Shown: positions 12,815 through 25,066, numbered from the stretch's first letter. The stretch: 64,000 nucleotides of DNA from Sebastes aleutianus (GCA_916700875.1 CAKAKS010000032.1:9983001-10047000), one strand, 5' to 3'. Program-made: numbers and translations. The notes: a model not told the origin generated them from the sequence alone.

Positions 12815-13214
12815 TTAAAGGTGCTATTGATAACATTCAGGCACTAGATGTCACATTCTCCCTCCCCCGTTCCACTACATTTACTTCACAACAAGTGGTT
12901 GCCAGGCACTTACCGTCAATCTCAGACATTTATTCGTTTTTTTAAAGGAGGACCCAGAGATATCACATGATACCAATGTCATTTTGGCACACAAGCCTTG
13001 TTAGAAGTGGGAACCAAACGTCAGATATCTTCCACGGAGATAAACAAAACATTTATTTTGGACCCGTCAACATTTTTTTTATAAAAATAAATTCAAAATC
13101 ATAATTTTTTTCAGGAAAAGCCATATTTTTATTCGGCACCTTTCTAAAAGCTCTGTGGATGTATTATTTTTTTTAATATTTGTCTATAAAACAATCAATC
13201 AATAAGACCTTTAA
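12815..13214 (+). mobile_element. TTAA-flanked MITE, short copy
   Basis: It starts TTAAAGGTGCTATTGATAAC and ends AATAAGACCTTTAA, and is an internally deleted relative of the 850-bp element at 17215-18064. Both share CATTCTCCCTCCCC, TTCACAACAAG and GTGGGAACCAAACGTC. Confidence 0.75.
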
Positions 13215-14071
13215 ATCGTGTAAATTTGACAGGGAGATTGGTGCCTCATTTGAATCTTCCTCCGCACTGATGTTAGTCTTGACATTGGTGCAACAGACTG
13301 ACGGTCACGCATCCCCTCGTCTGTTTCATCATCCAGTCACTCATCAAGCCCCCCTACAACCACACCCACCATACACACTCGGTGTTGTATGCACCCAAAG
13401 CCAGACAGACACAGACAGTAGCCATCTTTACAGGCAGCAGCATCCATGTTGCAGAGCCAGCACGCTGCACAGGTGTCCCTACACAGTGACCTACATTAGC
13501 CCAGCTGATGCCACCACAAACACCACAGAAACATTTCATCGACTGCACCACCTGAGGCATCCAGTCAGTGAGGGCAAGTTAAGAGAGATTCTGTAATAAA
13601 ATGAAAGAAAGCTGCAGAAATGATATCATTAATGCAGCAGATGATGAACAATGGTATGTCAGAAGAACATGTGGCCAATCCATCCATGTCTGTGTATGAG
13701 ATGGATGCTGCAGCTGAGAGAAAAGGAGTGGCAGGTTGGGACTGGGGCGGGTCGATATGGAGCAACAGCGACATCAGGTGACTCGTTTTTATACTGCAGG
13801 CATTCTTAAAGATTTTAACATGCACAGATATTGCTTATAATGTTCCAAAACTTTACATTAAGAGTCTTGAATTCGAAATTTGTTTTTATATCTAACCAAT
13901 CCACCCGTGAGCCGTTCATCACAAACACATTGTTCAAACCCACAGAGCTTTATTTAGAATTCTATTGAAGGCTCTAAAGTGTCCAAAGACGCCAGCTATG
14001 TCAGGCTGAATTTTGGAGAAATGTGTATAAAACTATGCATAAGACATCTAGAAATATTTTCATTTATATCT
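13215..14071. other. Intergenic, nothing recognised
   Basis: The 138-residue ORF at 13180-13596 starts inside the preceding MITE and is low-complexity (His/Pro/Thr). I see no gene here. Confidence 0.4.
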
Positions 14072-14790
14072 TTAGCTGTCAATCGATTCAAATATTTTAG
14101 ATTAATCGCATGATTGTCCATGATTAATCGCAATTAATTGCAAATTAAGCACACATTTTCTATCTGTTCAAAATGTACCTTAAAGGGAGATTTGTCAAGT
14201 ATTTAATACTCTTATCAACATGCGAGTGGGCACGTATTCTTGCTGCAAATCTATGTATATATCCATTACTGGAAATCAATCAACAACACAAAACAATGAC
14301 AAATATTGTCCAGAAACCCTCACTCGACTGCATTTAGCATAAAAATATGCTCAAATCATAACATGGCAAACTGCAGCCCAACAGTCAACAACAGCTGTCA
14401 GTGTGTCAGTGTGCTGACTTGACTATGACTTGCCCCAAACTGCATGTGATTATCATAAAGTGGGCATGTCTGTAAAGGGGAGACTCGTGGGTACCCATAG
14501 AACCATTTTCATTCACATATCTTGAGGTCAGAGGTCAAGGGATGCCTTTGAAAATTGCCATGACAGTTTTTCCTCGCCAAAATTTAGCACAAGTTTGGGG
14601 CATTATTAATAAGCCTTCTTCGCGACAAGCTAGTATGACATGGTTAGTACCAATGGATTCTTTAGGTTTTCTAGTTTCATATGCTGCCAGTATCAGTATA
14701 AAACTGAGCCCGTTACAACCTAAAAATTGCAAGTTGCTTTAATGCATTAAAGAAGTTAGTTGCGCTATCGAGTTAACTTTGACAGCCCTA
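14072..14790 (-). mobile_element. hAT-like MITE family 2, full-length copy
   Basis: The minus-strand copy ends TTTGACAGCCCTA and has the family words GATTAATCGCAATTAATTGC, CAACAGCTGTCAGTGTGTCA, CATGTGATTATCATAAAGTG and ACATATCTTGAGGTCAGAGG. About 719 bp with no ORF. A target duplication is not visible in this copy. Confidence 0.8.
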
Positions 14791-15996
14791 ATAGCTTAGT
14801 ATAATCTTGAGTTTGAATATTTCACTCAGTGTAAACTATCTTTCAATGGAAAGCTATACAAGCTGATGCAAAATACTGTATATACGAGGGGAAATATTTA
14901 GCAATGAAAGCATTTTAATGCATTACATTGCAAAGTCATTACAACTGAACACTACAAAAAGGATGACCAGAATCTGTTAATGATATACAGTATACACTGT
15001 ATAAGCTGTTTACTGTATACAGAGGGACAAAGTGTTTGAGTCAGACAAACCTTTGAAGTGTCCACCCACACATATAGTACCATGAATTCATATTAAATTC
15101 TAAAAATAAGATTGTAAATTAGATTGAATTAGTGACTATTTTGTTCATAGAACTGACTGGTTCCTCTGAAAAGCCCCCACCCACAGACTTTCTGAGCCTG
15201 TGGGTGGGGACAGGCCCACCTGTCTGTACCCCCACCCTTCTGTACGGGGGCACAGATAACAATCCTCTATAGTGTCATCTCTCAGGAGGAAATACTTTAA
15301 AAGGTGTACCATTTCAGTGATCCTTCAGTTAAAGTTTTAACCAAACGTTGCTTAGAGGAACTCTTTGGTTTACTTTTTATTGTGAAATTCCACCTTTTTT
15401 TCTCCAAGTTTAATAGACCCATTATTTCTACATTGTAGTTAAACATTCAGTTGGTGTTATGAGCAAATAGTTTTGGTATGTGTGGTGATTTCCTGTGCAT
15501 CGCTTCCACTGTAATTGAAGAACCTCAACGCTCCACTAATTATAGTGTTTTTGTAGCCTAGTCTGGTTCAGTAGCAATATGGACATACTGTACTGGAGTA
15601 TTTCATAATGCACGACACTAAGCCCCTTAGCCATGAATCCTTTAATGACAATGATCATTTGAAAAATATAGTGACTTAAAAAAAAGAAAGAACTTGACAG
15701 CTTTGAAAACAGACGTGTGTAGAACATCTTTGATTAGTTTCAAAGTGTGAATCTGAAGGGAGTACACAGCCGAGAGTTACAGACATGCAACACGTTGTCG
15801 GAAACACAAGAACCTGAAGAAGAACAGCCGATGTCTTTACCGAAAAATAACATACAACTCAACGGTAACCATCTGCACAATGCTTTGCATGTTATTGCAC
15901 AGACATGCAAATCCAAAGCACATTATACAATAATTAAGCACTTATTTTAGTATAAATATTACATCTCTAGGATTATTTTTCTCGGTTACATTACAG

Positions 15997-16326
15997 ATGA
16001 TGGAGAAGGAAGTCGGAAAAAAGCGTGGAGCGTTGCTCGCGTTTTGCTCCTTGGTCTACTTGGCACGCTGTCTGTTGAGCCGTTTTGAGAAACTTTATCA
16101 CCGATTTGTTTCCTATACAAGTAAAATAACAGACGCTAAACTCAATTTCAAGCCAAAAAATCCAATATCACGACACCGGAACCAGTTTGAATTCTCCTTA
16201 AGTCAAATCTCTCTTAACAAGTTAATGAATTCCCTCGACCCAAACAAGACAACTCATTTAAAACGTGACAGAGTTACCGCCTGCAACAAGCTTATATATT
16301 CAAATGAATCACAAAGAGAAGGGTAA
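15997..16326 (+). CDS. Unrecognised 109-residue ORF
   Basis: The frame begins MMEKEVGKKRGALLAF and has a short hydrophobic stretch (ALLAFCSLVYLARCLL, about residues 12-27), followed by a basic, Ser/Asn/Lys-rich remainder. It has no repeats and lies in sequence not assigned to any transposon, about 0.8 kb beyond the bsdc1 stop on the opposite strand. I see no domain, no obvious promoter and no second exon. An ORF of this length is expected by chance in this much DNA, so it is listed only as a candidate. Confidence 0.12.
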   Translation: MMEKEVGKKRGALLAFCSLVYLARCLLSRFEKLYHRFVSYTSKITDAKLNFKPKNPISRHRNQFEFSLSQISLNKLMNSLDPNKTTHLKRDRVTACNKLIYSNESQREG

Positions 16327-17084
16327 GAACTAATAATGAAACATTATCTGGTTGTGTTTCAGGTGACTGACTGGTAACAAAAAAACATTTGGATTACATT
16401 ATCACACTGCTGTGTGTTTTACAAGGCCATATATCTAGTGTCGGGAGTGAATCCAAAATGAAAAAGTGCTCTATATGAAAGGCCAAAATAGTTTTCATTT
16501 TGAAGATTCACTTGCATAATAAAGATGAGAAAGAAAGGGGTACACGTAGAATTAAATCAATCGATAATCCTCACTCAACAATCCCTTGTAAAGCATTTCG
16601 TCTTAGAAAGTTGACAAGCAGCATTATAGTTTATGGCTATTTTGCAGCCTGCTGTTAAGTCACTGCCCAACTTGCAATGCGCTCGCAACATATGTGATGT
16701 GTTTAATGGCATAAAGGAAAAAAAGGGGAAAACAGCTCCTCCCCTGCGGCGGTGACACCTTTCACATTCTGACTTGTCACTGCGTGTCCTCAAGTTTTAA
16801 AAAAAAAAAAAGGTCGTGACTAGTGTCGTATGCTCTCTAAGTCAGAAGTTACTCCAAGATAATAGCCAAGACCTGAGTCATGAACCTCGCTAGCGGCCTA
16901 TCTGCACTAGGCTGACGGAGCAGTGTGATTCTTATTGCCTTGGTCTCCCCGTTGCTCTTTTCAACGGGTTTACCAATATGGTCCAAACCCGCCGGAAAAT
17001 CCCCTACTGACAATCATGACATGGTGACAGTGTGGACAAAGAGTTAAAACACGTTAAGCATGGTTCGTCTGCCGAGAACTTGCT

Positions 17085-17090
17085 TTTAAT
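17085..17090 (-). terminator. bsdc1: Candidate bsdc1 polyadenylation signal (ATTAAA)
   Basis: TTTAAT on the plus strand reads ATTAAA on the minus strand, about 30 bases after the bsdc1 stop. It would give a very short 3' UTR. A second ATTAAA lies near 16702-16707. No AATAAA was noticed in the next kilobase, so the true 3' end is undecided. Confidence 0.25.
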
Positions 17091-17120
17091 GGCGGGACAG
17101 AGTTCGTGTTGCAGCGGCTC

Positions 17121-20100
17121 TCAGTCCCAGTTCTCCCAGTCTTCGTCCATCTGGTAAAAAAAAAAAAAAAGGAAAAGGGGTTAGTGAAACATTCTACATT
17201 TTGTATATTTTAATTTAAAGTTGCTATTTATAACATTCAGTCACTAGAGGTCGCATTCTCCCTCCCCTGTTCCACTGCATTCACTTCACAACAAGCGGTT
17301 ACCGGTTCATTGCACAACCTGCATATTTTATGTTCGAGTGGAGTGAGACACATCTTTCATGGTGGAGTAAAAGTAATCTCATAACATGTAGCTATCAGTG
17401 GTGTGGTGCAGGGGTATACACGACTTATTCTTCAGTCGGCCACCTACTTCTAAATCCCCTCTGATGCGCAAATTCGTTGTTTGAGGGAACTATAACGTTC
17501 TACATGCTAAGATGCTAACGTAGCTCCTCGGGGATTGAAGCGGTTATTTTTCTCATTTTGACAATATAACTGGTGACAACACATTAGTTACGGTTGTAAG
17601 GACTATGGCTGTTCGTAGTTGTGTTGTTGGTGTTGTTTAAATATGCCGAATTGTAATTTGATGCGTTATTGTTGTTCGGACGATTAAGCTAAGACAATAT
17701 GTGCTAATGTCAGTTGCCACGGTAAATATTCACATATTCTTCAGCCTGACGGAGACACTCGGCCATTTATCTGTTCTTTCCACTCTAACTGGCAACTTGA
17801 TCGCTGACGACACAGAGATACCACATGATACCAACGTTGTTATGCTATTGGCTCACAAGCCTTGTTAGAAGTGGGAACCAAACGTCACATATCTCCCGCA
17901 GAGATAAACAAAACAAACATTCATTTTGGACCCGTCAACATTTTTAAAATGATGAATTCATAATTCTAATATTTTTATTTTTAAGAAAAAGAAAATCAGA
18001 AAAAAGCTCTGATGTATTTTTTTTAAATTATTTGTCTACACAAAAATGTTATCAAGACCTTTAACATTCTGGTAAATGTCCCAACACCAACCTCTCCAGA
18101 AGCTTCTATTTTAGAAAGCGCCATTTGGACTTCTTCTTCTGTCATGTCCAGGTCGAAGTCTTTCTCCCAGTCCTCGCTCACATCGGTGCTGGACCCTGGA
18201 GACAGAGAGACACATTTGGAACTTTTCTGTGACCTTGACTCTGCTGCTTCTTCTAAGCCTATTAGGTGGAAAACTCATAACCACATCACTGAAGTTAATC
18301 CTGTTTGGATTTATACAGAATCTCACTGCCAACTGGCAAACGTCCTCAAGTCACCGTACCTTTCTTGCCATTGTTAGAGGGCGTAGATTTCCCGCTGTCA
18401 GAGTTGAGCTCGAACACTCTCAGGTCCTGCGGCCCCTCCTCCTTCGCTGCTTCTGGTTTAGAAGTGAGGGCAGCAGCCCGCGCTGACGCCCCGTCGACGG
18501 TGACCTCTGGCTGGGTTACAGTTTCCACTTGAGCCTCGGGAGGCGAGTCACTCTTTCCAGGCCTCTGCTCTTCTTGTGTCTTGTCCGAAACATCTTCCAA
18601 GCTAGCTTCTGTCAGTTTCTTGGCCAGCTCCGTGGCAACGGGCTCAGGCCGCACCTCCACCTGCGTCGGCAGGCTGACGCTGTCGCTGCTGACTGAGAGG
18701 GCGGTGTCGCGCTCTTCGCTGGGAGACAGGACAGGGCTCAGCAGATAGGTTCCCATGGGAGGTGTCGAGGTCAGCCGGGTCGAGCTGTTGTCCAACGGGG
18801 GCGTAAAGTTGAGTAGAGATGATGACGTGGCGCCGAGGAAGTCATCTGACAGGAACAGCATGAACAACAGAGTGTAAGTGACAGGTTTTAAAGTTGACCT
18901 GCTTATTTGCAATGTAAAACTGAAGACAGCATACCCTCCTCCTCCTCCTCCCAGCCCAGGGTCTCCGTGTGTGTCGGCTGTTCTGCCCTCTGCTTCAATG
19001 CCACTCTCCTCGCCTCCTCCTAGAAAACACAATCAGAGTCAAATTTTAATATTTGCAATAATAATAATAATAAACTTTATTTATACAGCACCTTTCATAC
19101 ATAAAGTGCAGCTCAAAGTGCTTTACAAGAAAAAGGTTATAAATAAATACAAGCAATAACACAGGTGTTAAAGACAGAGGTCATCAGTGAGCAAAATGCA
19201 CCAATAAATAAGACCAATAAAACAGTAAAATACATAAAAACAACAATGCAAGCGGCCTTCCTTACGTAATGAATGTGTGTTACATTAGTTTTTCTTTCCT
19301 CTCCTTTATGTTGTTGACCTCTGCTTGTGAATGCCTTGTTGTTGTGTAATCACAGTTTCATTAATGCAGTACAACACACTACCACAGACGGCTGGCAGAT
19401 TTACCTTAGAATCTACATCTCTCTAATACTATGTCAAAAAGCAGAATACGACACAGTTGTAGCTTCAGAGATAGGACTGATTAAATGGCTGTTGTACCTG
19501 ATTGCCTTAGCTTATTTTGGTGTTGCTACTTTTCTGGTATTGTAAATTTTGAAAAAGATCTGCCGTCTGTAAAAATGTATTGCAATACTGATTGTCCAAC
19601 AACTTTGTAAACAAACACCGTCTCTGTGTTATTTCAATTTAAACATGCTTTAAGACCAAATCACCATCATTCAATTAAAGCTGCAGTCGGTAACTTTGAG
19701 CAAATATGATAAAAAGTTATTCATATAAAAACTGTCACTATATCCTGACAGTAGTGCATAAGACAAATAATCTGTGAAAAAAAATCCCTCCTTGTGCTCC
19801 TAATGGCATTTGCAAGTTTCTACCGTGCCCGAACCTTAATAACCAATCACAGCCGAGCTGGAGCCGGCCAGTCTCTGGGCAGCTGTCAGTGTACTGTTTA
19901 GCTGTAAAATGAGAAAGTTTGTGACCTGGCCGCCATGTTGAAAACAGTCAAGCCAACACCAAGCACCGCCCACCAGCGCCCACCAGTGCCCACCAGCTGG
20001 AGCGAACTTTCTCATTTTACAGCTAAACAGTACACTACAAGATGTTTCTGAAAACATTTGAGGGGAGAAATAGGCATTACAGTAACAGAATATTGATTCA

Positions 20101-23100
20101 TATTTGATCAGCGCTGCCTAGTTTGACCGTTTGATCGGAGTTTGAGTTTCGCCATCAGTGATTGACAGTTGCTGTAGAGACTCCTCAGCTCTGATTGGTT
20201 GTTTTCCTCCGGTCTGTGAAATCTTGCAGATGCCATTAGGAGCACCGGAAGACACAGAGGCACATGATTTTGCATGCCCTACTGTCAGGATATAGGATAT
20301 AGTTTTTATAATCATATTTGATCAAAGATAACAACTTTAGCTTGAAAGTAAATAACACATAACCAATGCTTTCTACAGGCTCACTAGGCAGATGGAGCCA
20401 CAGGCAGTGACTCAGGACCTCGAGCATGTTTCAACCAGCAGGTGGCACCAAAGACAATGAATTGAGCTGAAGGGATAGACATACAGCATTGAGGATAGTT
20501 TGCAGTTTAGAATATAAAATAGCAGGATTACCTGGTCCAGCTGGAAGACTCTGTAGAAATACCTCTGCCAGAATTCTGAATGGGATACAGCAACCGGCAC
20601 CTGTGAATAAAAAAAACAAAACTGTCCTCATCTTGTTTACTTCCAATTCCTGATGACATCTTTTTTGAATTTAAAAGCACTTGTTGAAAAGCGTCTGCCA
20701 AATGAATGTAATGTTTTACTTCAAAACAAAACTGGAGGCTGTGCTCCATAACAGTAAGTGTTGACAAAAGCATCAATACCTACCATTTTGGTGTAAAGGG
20801 CTCGTATAGAGGGACTGTTGACCAAATGCTCTGAGATTTCTCCTTTCTTATCTTCCAAACTGAAGCCGGACAGCCAGTTGTCAAACTGCTCCGGGGGACC
20901 TGGACAAAAATAACTTCTCATTAAAATTAAACTCAAAAGACGCCAAAGTGCATCAGCAAATATTAAGATCACATGTATTATCCCATCAATCTTACAATTA
21001 TCACATTTTGAATTAAATTGCAGGTCACCACACAAATCCAGCAAACTAATAATTCAGCACTGGTACCATCACTCATTAGTATTCAAATCCTGGCAACGCT
21101 TTAAGAATGGTGAACAAAAATGACTTTAAGTTGTCAGGGCAGCTTTTAAAAGGCGGATAATATAACTTTTATGATCGGACATTTAGGGGCATTTATGTGT
21201 CACCGCACAAAAACAGATGTGTAGTATAGATAGTGAGTAATCTTAAAAGGTGGAATAGTATCTACATTATTAACATCTACTGTTCGCAATCAGAAGCACA
21301 ACAATATTTAAGAATACCTTACTTCAAACACAATATAACTAATGCCAGTCTAATATTCTGGTGGAGGTCTTGCACTACTTCACTGTGTCTTTGCTGTCTT
21401 ACCGTCGGGCTCATTGCAGTATGTAGCAGGGTCAGCTTGCAAACTGTAGAGACGTGCCTGCAGGACAAACAAATGCTCAGCTGTGCTTGTTTTGTCTCAA
21501 CATGTACATCATGTGCTCACTTTCACAGTCCCGCAGCCTCTTATGATGAAACATAAGAAACCTAAATCTGTCCTGAATCCAACACTTTGTTCAATATTTT
21601 CAAGGAGATGCACCAGAAGGTTACATTTTCAATGTAAATGTTGATTCACAATGCTTAGCTGTGCTGTTTTATCATTTACAATCAACCTGTCGTATTAACA
21701 GGAGACTTTAAAGCCATTTTTTTCAGCTGAAAGTACAAGTTGAACTGTTGCCCACCTTAGAACTGTCGTAGATCTCTGTAGTTCCTGATGGCGTTGCCAC
21801 CAGTGTGATTACATCACAGTCAATGGTTTTATCAGGGGGTGGAGCGAGCGTGTCTGTTATCACCCCTAAGAAACTAGAGAGGCTCTTCTTCACCTTTTCT
21901 GAGGTCTCAGAGGAACCTTCCACCTGGAAACAGCACAAATAGACAGGTTACATTTGGCATTTAGCAACTAACACCCCATTCATACTGCAGATATGCGACG
22001 TGGGTTTACTGACCGGGTTTACAACCACCGTTTGAATGCTTGATTGTCAAGAGACACTTAGATAAAAACAATAAACAAGGTAAAGGCTGCAACTTACCGC
22101 AAGCTTGTTCCTGACAGCATGGGCTGTAGCCACAATTGAGCAGGTCGTGTCATGTTGCACCACAGTGGAGAACTCTGTCAGGTCTCGCTTTATGAACTCT
22201 AAGGCCTCAGTTGACTGCGAAGAAGAGAGGCAAATAATTATAAAATCAAAATCAAGATTCAGCTTTTTCATCTCCATTCAGAAATGATTGTGTCAGACAA
22301 GTGTATTTGTGCATATAAGCATAACATTCAAATAACACAAGAAATAACTGCTCACGCCATCAATAGACAGAAAACATAGGGGTGTCGCAATATACTGGTA
22401 TTGACGATAACCGTGATATTTAAAAAAAAAAAAAAAAATGAAATATTGATATCATGTTAATAATACACACATGATAATATTGTGTAAATAATCCAGCGCC
22501 TCTTAAATCACGCTTTTGTACAGTTATGGTTGCAGATTGTCTCTCTACCTCCCTATGAGTGTAATTAATTTGACAAAAAAGAGACAAAACGCACAATAAA
22601 CAAAGTTAAAGATGAATGTGACTAATAGCATTATTATTATGATTTTTCTTTTTGAAATATTCTAAAGATATTGCGTTAATATTTTTATCGTGAATTCTTT
22701 TTGCCATGATAATCATGTAATGAAAATCTGATAGATATTGCGACAGCCCTGAGCGTAAATATAAAAACTTGAAGAAAAGCAGTAAAATTTAATGGAGATT
22801 TTAATTTATTAAGGAGGCCTGATAGGTCAACAACCTTCAGGCACTGTGAACTAATCATCCTACTTGTTCTCAAATGTCTTCCTGGAACATCATGTTCTGA
22901 GAACTGAACAGCTGTAACTTTCTTGATCATGCTAACAGACAGCCGGGACACTTTAAATCATGTCTTTGAAACAACCTTAAAAATGCTGCGCAACCAGTTT
23001 TTATTGGCAAGAGGTAAAGGTAAAGGTTCTAAAATCACACTGTCACCACAGAAAGGTGCAAATACAGATTTGGACATAAAGCTGTACAACTTGTGTTCAA

Positions 23101-24594
23101 GTTATTTGGGGGGGAAAAACAGCCTTTGCTGACCACGGCAGTTTTACATCTATGAATCTTATTTTGTCAGTAATAACAGTGCCTGGGTATCTATATGTTT
23201 TGGCTCTAATCTTTCATGGCAACTACTGTATGTAGATACTGTTTGTTGTTCACTAAAATCTAACTATTGTTGTATACATGTTATATATGAGAGAGGAGGA
23301 TGACGGCTAAGCTGTCATCCATGATGGAGAATGACTCCCACCCCATGCAGGACACCATCTCACTACTGGAGAGCTCCTTCAGCGACAGGCTGCTCCACCC
23401 AAAGTGTGTGAAGGAGCTCTATCGTAGGTCCTTCCTTCCTGCAGCTGTCAGACTCCACAACCAGCACTGCTCCCAGTAGATCACTAACACACCAACAAAC
23501 TGACAATAACCTGATATTTTCAGGTGGAATTTCATTTCATTCTCACTGTGCAATATCATTTCCCCCTCGTGTTATTTCTTTAATAGTCTGTTTATTGTCA
23601 ATACTGTATATACTGCTCCTATTTTTATACTTCCTTCTATTTAAATGGTTCATATTTTTGTTACACTTTGTTTAGCTCTTTTTTTTAATGTGTTAGCTGA
23701 TGCATCTTGTTATTTTGCACTATCCCCTTTGCTGCTGCACACTGCAAATGTCCCCACTGCAGGACTAATAAAGGAATATCTTATCTTATATGTTGTTTTT
23801 ATGTTATGATTTACACATTGAAGGGGGAGTAGTGGCTGGCCTTGTCCCCAGAACAACATCAGACATAACATTGTAAATGCTGGCAAACTAATGATACAGT
23901 AAAGTACTGTAATTGTCCATGATTTGGGTGACTTCTTCATGTGGATTACCTTTTCTTTGACAGCCTGGAAGCTCTGCTGCAGCCAGCCTCCCCACCAGCC
24001 TTCTCTGTAAACACAGACATTTAGAAACCAAAACAGCACAGATCATATCTCCATAATCATAACACCACATCTGCACGACCGCTGTACAAACACGCTTTGT
24101 CAATATAGCCCAGACTCCAGACGTAATGACTAGTCAGCTGCTGACTCTCTCAAGCTATCTCTTGCTATCTCTAGCTAACTGACACACACACAGGCTAGCA
24201 AGCTAACGAGCCAGCTAACGTCATCTATCACCGCCCTGCAGGCTTAATGTGCCACGAGTACGGTTTGTAAAGCTGAACCTAAACGTTAAGTGCTCGGTGT
24301 AACAGTAAAGGACGTGTAAACACAGCGCACTCTTTGTTACAGCGTGGTTTAACGCAGCTAACCAGGCTAATGCTATGCAGGCTAATGTTTTGGTAAACAA
24401 AGTCACTTCCTGATCTGACTCCGTTGAGCTGTATGTAGAGTACAGCGTGTAACCTAGGCAACCACACTAATACTCATTAGACACATAGCACACTAAGGAA
24501 CACGATGTGTGCTCGATGTCGATGCTCTCCGCTGATTTATATGTTATAAAGCAAATAAAGTAAATAGCCGAGTTCACTCTCACCCTTCAGCCAT
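17121..24594 (-). CDS. bsdc1: BSD domain-containing protein 1 (11 coding exons)
   Basis: The coding exons, read on the minus strand, are 24584-24594, 23950-24004, 22098-22214, 21756-21923, 21403-21457, 20784-20899, 20532-20600, 18935-19019, 18360-18845, 18092-18195 and 17121-17150. All introns have GT/AG borders, the phases join without a stop, and the product is 431 residues, close to the roughly 430 of the human protein. The start is MAEGEGWW in a GAAG-ATG-G context. Residues 1-120 are the conserved N-terminal region (ALEFIKRDLTEF, DKTIDCDVITL). The BSD domain lies at about 137-197 (FDNWLSGFSLEDKKGEIS, SPSIRALYTKM, EFWQRYFYRV). A variable Ser/Pro/Glu-rich linker follows, then the conserved tail DLRVFELNSDSGKSTPSNNG and acidic EDWEKDFDLDMTEEEV, ending DEDWENWD. 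BSD domains occur in TFIIH p62, synapse-associated and DOS2-like proteins; the molecular role of BSDC1 is poorly known. Introns 2, 7 and 10 carry transposons. olig4 lies upstream on the same strand. Confidence 0.96.
17215..18064 (+). mobile_element. TTAA-flanked MITE filling bsdc1 intron 10
   Basis: The 850-bp element begins TTAAAGTTGCTATTTATAAC and ends ATGTTATCAAGACCTTTAA; the ends are imperfect inverted repeats that include TTAA. A shorter relative lies at 12815-13214 (shared CATTCTCCCTCCCC and TTCACAACAAG near the left end, GTGGGAACCAAACGTC inside, GACCTTTAA at the right). No ORF of note. It occupies about 90 percent of the 941-bp intron 10. Confidence 0.8.
19675..20345. mobile_element. 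Two copies of MITE family 1 head-to-head in bsdc1 intron 7
   Basis: 19675 to about 20004 is the left half of family 1 in plus orientation, beginning TTAAAGCTGCAGTCGGTAAC. 20005 to about 20345 is the same half in minus orientation. Positions 19889-19919 and 20005-20035 are an exact 31-bp inverted repeat, and the words around 19795-19816 and 20223-20243 pair as well, so the unit can fold into a long imperfect hairpin. A 10-bp unit (cgcccaccag) is repeated three times at 19967-19996 near the loop. Confidence 0.8.
22378..22750. mobile_element. hAT-like MITE in bsdc1 intron 2
   Basis: The left end reads AGGGGTGTCGCAATAT and the right end, reverse-complemented, AGGGCTGTCGCAATAT, a terminal inverted repeat of about 16 bp. 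The interior is A/T-rich with a poly(A) run near 22422-22437 and no ORF. The ends resemble hAT-type MITEs, but I could not see a clear 8-bp target duplication. Confidence 0.6.
23285..23795 (+). mobile_element. 3' end of a LINE (L2/Rex-like) antisense in bsdc1 intron 2
   Basis: 23300-23479 encodes 59 residues and a stop, with the segments SLLESSFSDRLLHPKCVKE and YRRSFLPAAVRLHN, which match the usual C-terminal end of LINE reverse-transcriptase proteins of the L2/CR1/Rex type. The untranslated tail contains ACTAATAAAGG and ends in short TATCT repeats near 23779-23792, as LINE tails of this class do. Everything upstream is missing, so this is a 5'-truncated dead copy. Confidence 0.65.
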
Positions 24595-24760
24595 CTTCAC
24601 ACGATGACATCATCAGTATTTACTGAACTCTGACCCCGCTGGCTGCGTGGCTTGAAAACAAATAATAAAAACACACGTGATCCGATATAACTTCCTTCTT
24701 CCTGCAGTATATATAAACATATAAACAGATAATTACATCCACGATGCGGATAAAAAACAC
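24595..24760 (-). promoter_or_regulatory. bsdc1: Probable bsdc1 promoter and 5' UTR
   Basis: This is the sequence just upstream of the bsdc1 ATG on the minus strand. No TATA box is visible. On the minus strand a GGAAGAAGGAAGT stretch around 24691-24704 holds two ETS-like GGAA cores, and a CACGTG E-box lies near 24675. That fits a broadly expressed TATA-less promoter, but the transcription start is inferred only from position. Confidence 0.35.
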
Positions 24761-24904
24761 TGTGTTAAATACTGTACAGTTTGTAACCAGGGAACAGTCG
24801 TTGCGTTCTATGGTGGCTGCAGAGGAACAGATTGGACAGCAACGCTGAAGACTGAGTGGCAAAGAGACTGTCGTTTTGGAAGAAGCACTGTGGGCTCCTG
24901 TGCT

Positions 24905-25022
24905 TACTAAAAGAATGAGGATTTGTTTTTGTTTTTTTGTTGTTTTTTTGTTGTTTTTTACATTTATCCTTTGATATTGCAATATATTGTTATTAATTGT
25001 TTTTTATTTGTTTGTTTGTTTT
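24905..25022. repeat. T-rich low-complexity tract
   Basis: Runs of T separated by single G or GTTG (24921-24960 and 25000-25022). Confidence 0.6.
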
Positions 25023-25066
25023 ATTGACACAACAAACATTAATTACTTCTTTATTGTTTTCTTCCA

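Larger units (their letters stand above)
14791..17120. other. Intergenic 3' of bsdc1
   Basis: A/T-rich, mostly unique sequence. Apart from the weak ORF at 15997-16326 I see no exon. An inverted C-rich word (CCCCCACCCACAGACTTT against CCTGTGGGTGGGGA) lies near 15174-15212 and could form a small hairpin. A poly(A) run is at 16799-16811. Confidence 0.4.

Noticed and set aside
13180..13596. 138-residue ORF
   Set aside because: It starts within the 12815-13214 MITE and is a His/Pro/Thr-rich chance frame.
18346..19032. 228-residue minus-strand ORF as a separate gene
   Set aside because: It reads through bsdc1 exons 8 and 9 and the short intron 8 between them. The true frame is spliced.
19967..19996. 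Three direct repeats as a CRISPR-like array
   Set aside because: 10-bp units with no spacers in a eukaryotic intron; a simple tandem duplication.
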